A stretch of 64,000 nucleotides of DNA from Streptomyces sp. HUAS YS2 (lineage in GTDB: Bacteria > Actinomycetota > Actinomycetes > Streptomycetales > Streptomycetaceae): positions 3,877,001 to 3,941,000 of the forward strand of contig NZ_CP137573.1 of assembly GCF_033343995.1 (NCBI RefSeq), in the 5' to 3' direction. The translations under genes and the position numbers were made by a program. Positions 15,787 to 24,157 of the stretch are shown here, piece after piece. Below the pieces are notes generated by a model that made no database searches, had not been told where the DNA came from, and saw nothing but the letters and a program-made list of their open reading frames with translations. Each line of letters opens with the position of its first letter. Position 1 is the first letter of the stretch.

Positions 15787-17400
15787 ATGGGCATCCGGAG
15801 TTTGCTGCGCAAGGTGTTCGGACGCGACCGTGAAGAGCAGAACGAGTCGCCGGCAACCTCCGTCCCGCCCCAGACGGACGGCCCGCCGTCCAAGGCGGCG
15901 GAGGCCGAGGCCGAGACCCCGAAGCCGACGGTCCCGGCCCAGAGCCAGCCCGAGAAGGCCACGGTCCCGGCCCAGAGCCAGGCCGAGAAGGCCGCGGCCC
16001 CGGCCCAGAGCCAGGCCGAGAAGGCCGCGGAGGAACTGGTCGCCGCGGCCTTCGACAACCCGAAGGTCCCGGAGGCCAGGACGGAGGCGGAGCCGGACGC
16101 GGAGGCCGAGGCGAAGGCCGAGGCTGCGCCGACGGCTGAGGTTGAGGCCGCGCCGAAGGCCGAGGCTGACGTCGAGGCCGAGCCGACGGCGGAGGCTGAG
16201 GCCGCGCCGAAGGCCGAGGCTGACGTCGAGGACGAGGCTGAGCCGAAGGCCGCTGAGGCGGAGGTCCAGGACGAGGCTGCGTCCGAGGCCGGTGCCACGG
16301 CGGAGGCCGCCGAGGTCGAGGCGACCGAGCGCCCCGAAGCGGTCGTTCCCGAGGCCGAGCCGAAGGCCGAGGCTGAGGCCGGCGTCGAGGACGAGCCGAC
16401 GGCGGAGGCTGAGGCCGCGCCGAAGGCCGAGGCTGACGTCGAGGACGAGGCTGAGCGGAAGCCCGCTGAGGCGGAGGTCCAGGACGAGGCGCCGGTGACG
16501 ATCGAGGAGCTCACCGCCCTGGTGGAGACCGCCGAGGTCGGGACCGCCCCGGAGGCTCAGGACGAGACCGCGGTTGCCACGGAGGCGACCGGGACCCCCG
16601 CCGAGGTCGAGCCGGTGGCCGCCGCCACCGACGCGTCCGTCGCCGACGAGGCCACGGCGACCCAGCCGGAGGCGTCCGCGCCCGAGGCGCAGGACGAGAC
16701 CCCCGCCGAGGTCGAGCCGGAGGCCGTCGCCGCGGCCGGCGGGAAGCCCGCCGTCACCCTGGCTCGGGTCAAGGCTCGGGCGCCGCAGGTCGTGGAGGCG
16801 TACAAGGCCGCGGGGGCCGTGCTCAAGCGGCAGGGGCTCTCGGGGAGCCGTGCCGCCGTGTACCTCGTACTCGACCGGTCGCTGTCGATGCGCGGCTTCT
16901 ACAAGGACGGTTCCGTCCAGCACCTCGCCGACCAGGCGCTCGCGCTCGCCGCGCACCTCGACGAGGAGGCGACCGTCCCGGTCGTGTTCTTCTCGACGGA
17001 GGTCGACGGCACCGGCGACCTCACCCTCGACAACGCCGACGGCCGCATCGCCGAACTGCACGACTCCCTGGGCCGGATGGGCCGTACGAACTACGACCGC
17101 GCCATCGCGGAGGTGCTGGCCCACCACGAGAAGGCGGGCGCCGACCGCCCCGCGTTCGTGGTGTTCCAGACCGACGGCGCCCCCGAGTCCCGTACCGCCG
17201 CCACCAAGGCGCTCGCCGAGGCCGCGGACCGCCCGCTGCACTGGCGGTTCGTCGCGTTCGGCGAGGAGGACGCGAAGGGCTTCGACTACCTCCGCAAGCT
17301 GGACGTCCCGAACGCCGCGTTCTTCCACGCCGGCCCCACCCCCGCCGAGACCCCGCACCCGGCGTTCTTCAAGGGCCTTCTGGACGGCTACGAGGCCTGA
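15787..17400 (+). CDS. vWA-domain protein with long acidic Ala/Glu-rich repeat region
   Basis: A 537-residue protein from ATG 15787 (MGIRSLLRKVFGRD), with AAAGG upstream; an alternative ATG at 15769 adds six residues. Residues ~25-320 are low-complexity, mostly Ala, Glu, Pro and Lys. They include three 11-residue units (VPAQSQAEKAA) and a 36-residue block duplicated 71 residues apart. The C-terminal ~215 residues form a vWA domain with a complete MIDAS: LDRSLSMRGF (DxSxS), TNYDRA and FQTDGAPES. The domain most resembles the vWA of tellurite-resistance (TerF/TerY-like) stress proteins. It is followed by a strong terminator and then the trypco2/trypsin operon; whether they work together is open. 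The role is probably metal-dependent protein-protein adhesion in the cytosol. Confidence 0.8.
   Translation: MGIRSLLRKVFGRDREEQNESPATSVPPQTDGPPSKAAEAEAETPKPTVPAQSQPEKATVPAQSQAEKAAAPAQSQAEKAAEELVAAAFDNPKVPEARTEAEPDAEAEAKAEAAPTAEVEAAPKAEADVEAEPTAEAEAAPKAEADVEDEAEPKAAEAEVQDEAASEAGATAEAAEVEATERPEAVVPEAEPKAEAEAGVEDEPTAEAEAAPKAEADVEDEAERKPAEAEVQDEAPVTIEELTALVETAEVGTAPEAQDETAVATEATGTPAEVEPVAAATDASVADEATATQPEASAPEAQDETPAEVEPEAVAAAGGKPAVTLARVKARAPQVVEAYKAAGAVLKRQGLSGSRAAVYLVLDRSLSMRGFYKDGSVQHLADQALALAAHLDEEATVPVVFFSTEVDGTGDLTLDNADGRIAELHDSLGRMGRTNYDRAIAEVLAHHEKAGADRPAFVVFQTDGAPESRTAATKALAEAADRPLHWRFVAFGEEDAKGFDYLRKLDVPNAAFFHAGPTPAETPHPAFFKGLLDGYEA
15931..16029 (+). repeat. Three 33-bp tandem repeats inside the vWA gene
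   Basis: Units at 15931-15963, 15964-15996 and 15997-16029 each encode [VA]PAQSQ[PA]EKA[TA]. They are nearly identical at DNA level, which indicates recent slippage expansion rather than selection on the peptide only. Confidence 0.8.
16171..16491 (+). repeat. Pair of ~108-bp direct repeats inside the vWA gene
   Basis: The block at 16171-16278 recurs at 16384-16491 with only a few mismatches, offset by 213 bp (71 codons). It encodes the AEAEAAPKAEADVEDEAE-type segment followed by AEAEVQDEA. The repeat preserves frame and is a likely site of length variation between strains. Confidence 0.75.
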
Positions 17401-17414
17401 CCGAAGCCACTGCC

Positions 17415-17447
17415 GCGGAGCCCGCCCCCTTCCGGGGCGGGCTCCGC
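17415..17447 (+). terminator. Rho-independent terminator after the vWA gene
   Basis: A perfect 14-bp stem, GCGGAGCCCGCCCC with GGGGCGGGCTCCGC around a 5-nt loop, followed by CGTTTTCG. It separates the vWA gene from the trypco2 operon. Confidence 0.85.
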
Positions 17448-17532
17448 CGTTTTCGTACCACGGGAACCATTCACCACCCCAAATCCGTTGTTACTCAAGG
17501 GTGTTGACCGTGTACAGACGGGGGAAATACCG

Positions 17533-17850
17533 ATGACCACCAACGGCACGACCCACGACGGCGAGGACTGGCTCGACCTGGCCGACGCACTCGACCTCCT
17601 GCGCACCCAGGTCGCCGAGGCACAGCGCCGGGCGCGGACGTCCGAAGTCCGGTTCGGCGTGGACGAGATCACCGTCGAGTTCGAGACGGAACTGGTCCGC
17701 ACCCGCGAGGGCGGCGGCGGGCTGCGTTTCGGCATCGTCGAGGCGAGAGGGCGTACGGAGGGCAGCCGCAGGTCCGTCCAGCGGATCGCCCTCAAGCTCC
17801 GCCCGCAGCGCGCCGACGGCGGCGACACGGCGATCGGCGACACCGAGTAG
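17533..17850 (+). CDS. Trypsin-co-occurring domain 2 (trypco2) protein
   Basis: A 105-residue protein from ATG 17533 with GGGGGAAAT upstream. WLDLADALDLLRTQVAEAQ followed by VRFGVDEITVEFETEL is the trypco2 pattern, a small domain named because it is encoded beside trypsin-like proteases in bacterial conflict systems. The core is one amphipathic helix plus a four-strand sheet ending RSVQRIALKLRP. The next gene, 24 nt downstream, is exactly such a protease (trypsin/P-loop NTPase/TPR), so the assignment is supported by both sequence and context. It is thought to act as an adaptor or regulator of the protease; the mechanism is not known. Confidence 0.85.
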   Translation: MTTNGTTHDGEDWLDLADALDLLRTQVAEAQRRARTSEVRFGVDEITVEFETELVRTREGGGGLRFGIVEARGRTEGSRRSVQRIALKLRPQRADGGDTAIGDTE

Positions 17851-17874
17851 GAAGCGGAAACGGCGCGTACGGGG

Positions 17875-20800
17875 GTGCGCATGGAGATGGACCGTGCCGT
17901 GCAGGTACGCGCGCACCTCGGCGACGGGCCCGCAGGGTTCGGCTCGGGCTACCTCGTCGCGCCCCGGTTGGTGCTGACCGCTGCCCACGTCGTCCCGCGG
18001 GGCACGGAGATCACCGTGACGCTGCCCGGTCCCGGGCTCGTCGCCGACGCGGCGGCGGAGCCTCGCCCGTGGCGCGCGGCGGTGCGCTGGCGGCGCGAGG
18101 ACGAGGCGGCGGACGCCGCCCTCGTCGAGGTGACCGACGACGACTGGCGGCCCCCGCCCTCCTTCGCCGGCAACCCCAACCGCCGCGTGCAGCGCTGGGG
18201 CCTGCTGGTCACCGCAGCCGTCGAACAGCCGGTCAGCTGCCTGGGCTTCCCCCGCATGGGCCGGACGGTGCCGGAGCCGGGCGGTCCGCCGCGCCGCGCC
18301 GCGGAGCAGCTCGCCGCCCGCATCAACCCGCTGACCGGCGGTGGCGCGCACCGCTACGAGCTGCTGAGCACCCACTCCCCGTACGGCTCGGAGGGGGACG
18401 CCACCGGCTCCCCCTGGTCGGGCATGTCCGGCGCGGCCGTCTTCCGGGACCACCTGCTCGTCGGGGTCGTCCGGCACGACCGCCACGCCCGCACCGGCGC
18501 CCGGCTGACCGCCACCCGCGCCCGCGCGCTCGTCGCCGACCCCGGCTTCCGCGCCCTCGTGGCCCGGCACTCCTCCGTCGCCCCGGAGCTGGAGGCCGCC
18601 GAACTCGCCGGGCTCCTCGACCCGGCCCCGCCCGAACGGGACCTGCGCTCCCCGCTGATGCTGCTGCGCGCCGACACCGAGGCGGTCGCCTTCCGCGGCC
18701 GTGCGGAGGTGTGCGAGGAGCTGATGGCCTGGTGCGAGCAGGACCCGGAGATCCTCTCCGTACGAGCCCTGGTCGGCCCCGCCGGCCAGGGCAAGACCCG
18801 GCTCTCGCGCTGGCTCACGGCCGCGCTGCGGGCCCGCGGCTGGGCCGCCGGCCAGCTCCGCTCCGACCTGGCGGCAGGCGGTCCCGGCGCGGAGCCGGAC
18901 CTGCGCCCACTGGCCGCGCTCCAGGTCGACGCGCTCGTGGTCGTCGACTACGCGGAGATGCAGCCCCGGCTCGTACGCCAGCTGATCGCCGAGGCCCGGC
19001 GAGCCGGCCGCCGGTTCCGCATCCTGCTCCTGGCCCGCTCCGAAGGCACCTGGAAGACCGCCGCGCTCGGTGCGTCCGGCGTCGTGCACGACATCCTGAG
19101 CACCGCCCCGGTCGTCCGGCTGCACGCCCTGGACGCCACCGTGGAGGCCCGCGACGAGGCCTTCGCGCTGGCAGCCGCCGACCTCGCGCCGCTGCTCGGC
19201 CACGTCCCCGGCCACGGCGACGTCGACTGGCAAGCCCTCGCCCGCGAGGTCCGGCCCGCGACCCGCCGGAGACGAGCCGCCTTCGAGGCGGCCCTGACGG
19301 TCCAGATGAGCGCCCTGACCGCCCTGCTCCAGCTCGGCCCGCGGCCGCTCGCCGACGACCTCGACACGCTCCAGGACGGCCTGCTGCGGCACGAGGAGCG
19401 GTACTGGGAGAACACCGCAGAGTCCGTCGGCCTCGGCCCGCGCGACCTGCCGGTGCTGCGGACCGCCGTGGCCACGGCCGGCCTCCTCGGCGCGGCCGAC
19501 CGCGCCGAGGCGCTGCGCACGGTCGCCCGTATCCCCGGCGTCGGGGCCCGGCTGCACGCCCCGCTCGCGGACTGGCTCCACGAGCTCTACCCGTCCTCGC
19601 ACGGCCGGTACTGGGGGCTGCTGCAGCCGGACCGCGTGGCCGAGTTCCAGGCGTCCAAGGAGGTGATCGCGGACCCGGCGTTGCTGCCCTCGCTGTTCCG
19701 CGAGGCCACCGACGACCAGCTGGTCCAGGCCCTGACCGTGCTGACCCGCTCGGTCGTCGCCCACGCCAACGCGGACCGGCCGGACGAGGCGGGCATCGTC
19801 CTGGCCCGGCTGCACAGGGCTCTCGACACCGTCCCGCTGAGCGCGGCAGTACTCCGCCGCACGTCGGCCGCCCTGCCGGAGACCTCGCACGTCCTGGCCC
19901 GCTTCGCCGCCCGGATCGCCGCCGACCTGCTCGCCGTGTACGAGCAGGAACGCACGGCGGGCAACACGGACATCACCGAGGCCGACCTCGCCTGGGCCCA
20001 CCACAACCTCGCCCGCCGCACCCTGAGCCTGCGCCGCGACCGGGAGGCGCTCGAACGCGCGGGCACCGCCGTGCGCATGCGCGAGCAGCTGGCCGCCGCC
20101 GACCCGTCGGCGCACGAGGCCGACCTGGCCGCCTCCCTGGCGCTGCAGGCCAGTTGTCTGGACTTCCTGGACCGGTCCGAGGAGGCGCGGGAGCCGGTCC
20201 TGCGGGCACTCGCCATTCACCGCCGGCTGGCCGCCGCCGACCCCGAGCGACAACGCCCCGCCTTGGTACGGAGCCTGATCGACACGGCGATCGTGCTGTG
20301 GCACACCGACGAGCGGCAGGAGTCCGACGCGCATACGCAGGAGGCCCTGCGACTGAGCCGGCAGTTGGAGCGGGAGCGGCCGGGACCGCATCGGAGTCTC
20401 CTCGCCGAAGCGCTGCGCGACTCCAGCGTCCTGTTCTGGAACGACGGCGAGTACGAGCAGGCCGTGGAAGCCGTCGAGGAAGCCGTCTCGCTGTGGCGGC
20501 ACCTCGCCGCCGCGAACCGGGACGCCAACGCGTCGAAGCTGGCCGGCGCGCTGGTACTGCTCTCGTCCAACTACCGGCGGTCCGAGCGACTGGAGGAGGC
20601 CACCGCCCTGTGCGGCGAGGCCGTCGCGATCCGCCGCCGCCGCGCGCACGACCTGCCGAGCGTGTACGCGGAGAAACTCGCGCTCGACCTCTTCCGCCTG
20701 GGTCAGATCCACTACTACGCGACCCGGCAGGAGGAGGCGCAGCGGACGTTCGCCGAGTCGGTGGCCGTACTGCGCGCCTCTCGGAGCATCCCCGAGCGCC

Positions 20801-21951
20801 GCCGCCTGGAGCAGCTGGGCTACTCGCTCTACTGGCACGGGATGAGTCTGCAGGCCGAGACCCAGTGGGAGGAGGCAGCCGGGTACTACCGGAAGGCGCA
20901 CGAGGTGCGCCGGAAGCTGCCCCGGAGCACGGACGTGGACCGCCAGCTCGCGTGGTCGGCGTACGACCTGGGCGGTTGTCTGATGAAACTGGGCCGGTAC
21001 GCCGAGGCGGCGGAACCCCTGTGGGAGGCGGTCGCGCTGCGCCGCGGCGTACGGGAGGAGGCGGAGACGGAAGCCACGGCGGAGCGCGCGGAGACGGAAG
21101 GGCGGGCGAAGGCGGAGCAGCCGGAGACAGAGCCCGACAACGTTCGGGACTCGCGGGCCGACCTGGCGGACGCACTCCTGCGCTTGGCGGCCTGTTACGC
21201 GGACGCCGGTCGGCCCGCGGCCGAGCGGGTGCTGCTGCGCCGAGCGGGGCCGCTTCTGCTCCGGCCCGGAGGGCCGGTCGACCCCACGGCCCTGGGGAAC
21301 TGGGCGTTCCAGCTGGGCGAAAGCGTGGTCTCGTTCCGCCCCGCGGAAGGACGGCGACTGTTGGCGCAGGCAGTGTCCATCCAGCGGCGCGCGGTGGCCG
21401 AGCGCCCCAGCCCCGAGGAGTACGCCGTTCTCCGCCACCGGGCCGAGCGGCTGGCCGACGCCCTGCTGCTGGCCGGCCGCTACCGGGGCGCCGCCCGCTC
21501 CGCAGAACTCGCCCTGGAGGCGGCGCGGCATGAGACGGAGCCCACGCCGACGGCAGCGGCCCTGATCTGCCTGGCGCAGGCCCGTGCCCGTACGGCCCGA
21601 AGCGCTGCGGAGTACGCGGAGGCACGGGACCTGGCCCGCAGGGCGGTCGCGAGGACCCGGCGGGGCGTCGCCGCCGGAACGGAGGGCGTCCCGTACCTCT
21701 CCCACGTCCTGCACCTGCAGGCGGAGGTCCTGCTGGCCTGCGCACGGCACAGCGACCCGCGCGCCGCTGCGCAGGCTCTGGCCCCCGCGCAGGAGGCCGT
21801 GACACTGCTGCGGCGCAGTCCGCACGAGCAGGCCCTGCGGAACGCGGTCGGCGTCCTCGCCCGCGTACTGGAGCGGCTCGGACGGCCGGACGACGCGTCG
21901 GCCGTGCGGGCGGGGCACAGCCCCCTCGTCACCCATCGGAGGAACGGATGA
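17875..21951 (+). CDS. Trypsin-like protease / P-loop NTPase / TPR fusion, effector of a conflict system
   Basis: A 1,358-residue cytosolic multidomain protein; the listed start is GTG 17875, but ATG 17881 or 17887 are possible because no clear ribosome binding site decides it. Residues ~1-230 are a trypsin-fold domain with an intact triad: His38 in LTAAHVV, Asp80 in DAALVEV, Ser185 in GMSGAAVF. An NTPase follows: Walker A GPAGQGKTRL (~301-310), Walker B ALVVVDYAE (~352-360) and LLLARSEG, the sensor region of STAND-like ATPases. The last ~750 residues are TPR-type helical hairpins (for example QASCLDFLDRSEEAREPVLR, ALRDSSVLFWNDGEYEQAVE), interrupted by a Glu-rich linker near 1060-1090. The architecture suggests a sensor (TPR), a switch (NTPase) and a killing or processing protease. 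The next gene overlaps by ATGA. Confidence 0.88.
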   Translation: MRMEMDRAVQVRAHLGDGPAGFGSGYLVAPRLVLTAAHVVPRGTEITVTLPGPGLVADAAAEPRPWRAAVRWRREDEAADAALVEVTDDDWRPPPSFAGNPNRRVQRWGLLVTAAVEQPVSCLGFPRMGRTVPEPGGPPRRAAEQLAARINPLTGGGAHRYELLSTHSPYGSEGDATGSPWSGMSGAAVFRDHLLVGVVRHDRHARTGARLTATRARALVADPGFRALVARHSSVAPELEAAELAGLLDPAPPERDLRSPLMLLRADTEAVAFRGRAEVCEELMAWCEQDPEILSVRALVGPAGQGKTRLSRWLTAALRARGWAAGQLRSDLAAGGPGAEPDLRPLAALQVDALVVVDYAEMQPRLVRQLIAEARRAGRRFRILLLARSEGTWKTAALGASGVVHDILSTAPVVRLHALDATVEARDEAFALAAADLAPLLGHVPGHGDVDWQALAREVRPATRRRRAAFEAALTVQMSALTALLQLGPRPLADDLDTLQDGLLRHEERYWENTAESVGLGPRDLPVLRTAVATAGLLGAADRAEALRTVARIPGVGARLHAPLADWLHELYPSSHGRYWGLLQPDRVAEFQASKEVIADPALLPSLFREATDDQLVQALTVLTRSVVAHANADRPDEAGIVLARLHRALDTVPLSAAVLRRTSAALPETSHVLARFAARIAADLLAVYEQERTAGNTDITEADLAWAHHNLARRTLSLRRDREALERAGTAVRMREQLAAADPSAHEADLAASLALQASCLDFLDRSEEAREPVLRALAIHRRLAAADPERQRPALVRSLIDTAIVLWHTDERQESDAHTQEALRLSRQLERERPGPHRSLLAEALRDSSVLFWNDGEYEQAVEAVEEAVSLWRHLAAANRDANASKLAGALVLLSSNYRRSERLEEATALCGEAVAIRRRRAHDLPSVYAEKLALDLFRLGQIHYYATRQEEAQRTFAESVAVLRASRSIPERRRLEQLGYSLYWHGMSLQAETQWEEAAGYYRKAHEVRRKLPRSTDVDRQLAWSAYDLGGCLMKLGRYAEAAEPLWEAVALRRGVREEAETEATAERAETEGRAKAEQPETEPDNVRDSRADLADALLRLAACYADAGRPAAERVLLRRAGPLLLRPGGPVDPTALGNWAFQLGESVVSFRPAEGRRLLAQAVSIQRRAVAERPSPEEYAVLRHRAERLADALLLAGRYRGAARSAELALEAARHETEPTPTAAALICLAQARARTARSAAEYAEARDLARRAVARTRRGVAAGTEGVPYLSHVLHLQAEVLLACARHSDPRAAAQALAPAQEAVTLLRRSPHEQALRNAVGVLARVLERLGRPDDASAVRAGHSPLVTHRRNG

Positions 21952-22409
21952 GCATCGAGCACGTCGACGACGAGGACCGCCGCCTCCTGGAGGAGGAGCC
22001 GAGCGTGCGCCTGGTCTTCACCAGCCTGGAGGCGTTCGTCACGGAGTACCTCGCCGAGGTCCTCGGGCGTGACACGACAGGGCCGGTGCACGCCTGGTGT
22101 CCGGACTGGTGGAGGCACGCGGCGGCTCTCGTCCGGCTCAATGCCATGTGGCGCGCCTTCGAGTACCTGTGCACGGACGGCTCGCTGGGCATGTCGACCT
22201 GGTGGCTGCATCACGCCGACCCCCACCTGGCGGTGCTGCTGAACCCCGTCACAGGGCCGTTCGCCGCCTGCAAGGCGGCGGGCGAGCACGTCTCCCTGCC
22301 GGCATTGCCCGTGACGCCCGTCGCACCGGGCGTTCTGGACAACCCTGTGTACATGCTCGTCACCGAGGACCCGTTCGACCTGGACGCCCCCGAGGTGGAC
22401 CGCCCCTGA
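21948..22409 (+). CDS. DUF4913 family protein, third gene of the protease operon
   Basis: A 153-residue protein whose ATG overlaps the protease stop (ATGA), with GGAGGAACGG as ribosome binding site inside the previous gene, so it is translationally coupled. The core HAWCPDWWRHAAALVRLNAM, MWRAFEYL, MSTWWLHHADPHLAVLLNP and GPFAAC is the DUF4913 signature, rich in Trp and His. DUF4913 proteins are common on actinobacterial mobile elements and near conjugation genes; no activity is known. Tight coupling to the trypsin/NTPase protein suggests that it is part of the same system, perhaps an immunity, sensing or recruitment component; this is inference only. Confidence 0.8.
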   Translation: MSIEHVDDEDRRLLEEEPSVRLVFTSLEAFVTEYLAEVLGRDTTGPVHAWCPDWWRHAAALVRLNAMWRAFEYLCTDGSLGMSTWWLHHADPHLAVLLNPVTGPFAACKAAGEHVSLPALPVTPVAPGVLDNPVYMLVTEDPFDLDAPEVDRP

Positions 22410-22465
22410 GCGCCCGCCCGTAATCGCGGTGAGTGGATCACCGGAGGGCCGATAGGATTTCGACC

Positions 22466-24076
22466 ATGGCGGCCACTGGATCCGAGAAGCAGGGGGCGAA
22501 GGCGTTCTACGTCTCGACCCCCATTTACTACGTCAACGACGCTCCTCACCTGGGCCACGCCTACACGACCGTCGCAGGCGACGTGCTCACGCGCTGGCAC
22601 CGTCAGCGCGGCGAGAAGGTGTGGTACCTCACCGGCACGGACGAGCACGGTCAGAAGATCATGCGCACCGCGGAGGCGAACGGCGTCACCCCGCAGGAGT
22701 GGTGCGACAAGCTCGTCTCCGAAGCCTGGAAGCCCCTCTGGGAGCACCTGAACATCGCGAACGACGACTTCATCCGGACGACGGAGAAGCGGCACACGGA
22801 CCGTGTGCAGGAGTTCGTGCAGGACCTCTACGACAAGGGCGAGATCTACAAGGGCGGGTACGAGGGTCCGTACTGCGTGGGCTGTGAGGAGTACAAGCTC
22901 CCCGGCGATCTCATCGAGGCCGAGGACGGCACCAAGCTGTGCGCCGTCCACAAGAAGCCGGTGGAGATCCTCAAGGAGGAGAACTACTTCTTCAAGCTGA
23001 GCGAGTACGGCCCGAAGCTCATCGAGTTCTACGAGGCCAACCCGGGCTTCATCCAGCCCGAGTCGGCCCGCAACGAGGTCGTGAACTTCGTCAAGCAGGG
23101 CCTCGAGGACCTGTCGATCTCCCGTTCCACCTTCGACTGGGGCGTCCCCGTCCCGTGGGACGAGAAGCACGTCATCTACGTGTGGATCGACGCCCTGCTG
23201 AACTACGCGACCGCGGTCGGCTACAACGAGAACCCGGCGAAGTTCGACGAGACCTTCCCGGCGAACGTGCACCTGATCGGCAAGGACATCCTGCGCTTCC
23301 ACGCCGTGATCTGGCCGGCGATGCTGATGGCGCAGGGCCTGCCGGTTCCCGGTCGCGTGGCCGCGAACGGCTGGCTGATGGTCGGCGGCGAGAAGATGTC
23401 GAAGTCGAACCTGACCGGCATCAAGCCGCAGGACCTGACCTCGCACTTCGGCGTGGACGCGTACCGCTGGTACTTCCTGCGCGCGATCGCGTTCGGCCAG
23501 GACGGCTCGTTCTCCTGGGAGGACTTCACCGCCCGCTACACGAGCGAGCTGGCGAACGACTACGGCAACCTCGCCTCGCGCGTGGCCGCCATGGTCGGCA
23601 AGTACTTCGGCGGGGAGCTGCCGGCCGCGACGGCCGACGGCGACGCGGAGAAGGCGATCCACGAGGGCCTGGCCAAGGCGGTCGCCGAGGCCGACCGGAA
23701 GATCGGCGAGGATCTGGACTTCCAGGGCGGCATCCTGGCGGTCTTCGACTTCGTGAAGCAGGTCAACGGCTACATCACGGAGCAGGAGCCGTGGAAGGTC
23801 GCCAAGGACGATTCGGAGGAGGGCCGGGCCCGCCTCGCGACCATCCTCTACACGGCCGCGGAGTCGCTCCGCGCGGTCGCGGTCCTGCTGAACCCGATCA
23901 TGCCGGAGACCTCGCAGGCCCTCTGGGACTCCCTCGGCGCCGAGGCGTCCCTGGGCGCCCTGCCGGCCCAGCCGGTGCAGGACGCGGGCACGTGGGGGCA
24001 GCTCCCAGCGGGCGCGACGGTCACGAAGGGCGCGGTGCTGTTCCCGCGTCTCGAGGAGCCGAAGAAGGACCAGTAG
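22466..24076 (+). CDS. metG: Methionyl-tRNA synthetase
   Basis: A 536-residue class I synthetase from ATG 22466 (MAATGSEKQGAKAFYVSTPI). HLGHAY (His28-His31) is the HIGH motif and KMSKSN (~residues 310-315) the KMSKS loop. The CVGC knuckle in the CP1 insert and the WIDALLNYATAVG and WKVAKDD segments in the anticodon-binding region are typical of MetRS. It charges tRNA-Met for initiation and elongation. It has no C-terminal tRNA-binding (OB) extension, so it is the short form usual in Streptomyces. A -10-like TAGGAT lies about 10 nt before the start. It ends with a strong hairpin at 24100-24132. Confidence 0.97.
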   Translation: MAATGSEKQGAKAFYVSTPIYYVNDAPHLGHAYTTVAGDVLTRWHRQRGEKVWYLTGTDEHGQKIMRTAEANGVTPQEWCDKLVSEAWKPLWEHLNIANDDFIRTTEKRHTDRVQEFVQDLYDKGEIYKGGYEGPYCVGCEEYKLPGDLIEAEDGTKLCAVHKKPVEILKEENYFFKLSEYGPKLIEFYEANPGFIQPESARNEVVNFVKQGLEDLSISRSTFDWGVPVPWDEKHVIYVWIDALLNYATAVGYNENPAKFDETFPANVHLIGKDILRFHAVIWPAMLMAQGLPVPGRVAANGWLMVGGEKMSKSNLTGIKPQDLTSHFGVDAYRWYFLRAIAFGQDGSFSWEDFTARYTSELANDYGNLASRVAAMVGKYFGGELPAATADGDAEKAIHEGLAKAVAEADRKIGEDLDFQGGILAVFDFVKQVNGYITEQEPWKVAKDDSEEGRARLATILYTAAESLRAVAVLLNPIMPETSQALWDSLGAEASLGALPAQPVQDAGTWGQLPAGATVTKGAVLFPRLEEPKKDQ

Positions 24077-24099
24077 TCCGGCCTGAAACGGACACGATC

Positions 24100-24132
24100 G
24101 GAGCCCCGCACGGTACGCCCGTGCGGGGCTCC
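24100..24132. terminator. Terminator between convergent metG and the TIGR03086 gene
   Basis: Perfect 14-bp stem GGAGCCCCGCACGG / CCGTGCGGGGCTCC with a 5-nt loop, 24 nt after the metG stop. It can serve both converging genes. Confidence 0.85.
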
Positions 24133-24157
24133 GTCATGGGCGTCAGCCCTGCCCGCG

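Noticed and set aside
15529..17358. Upstream extension of the phoX frame on the minus strand (to 17358)
   Set aside because: The extension lies antisense to the vWA gene and reads as Leu/Gly/Arg repeats; the ribosome binding site and Cys-rich N-terminus point to GTG 15528.
17491..21936. A 1,481-codon open frame on the minus strand across the trypco2 and protease genes
   Set aside because: It is the antisense shadow of a real gene in GC-rich DNA: the peptide is low-complexity Gly/Arg/Val and lacks any domain, and the sense frame has clear trypsin, NTPase and TPR motifs.
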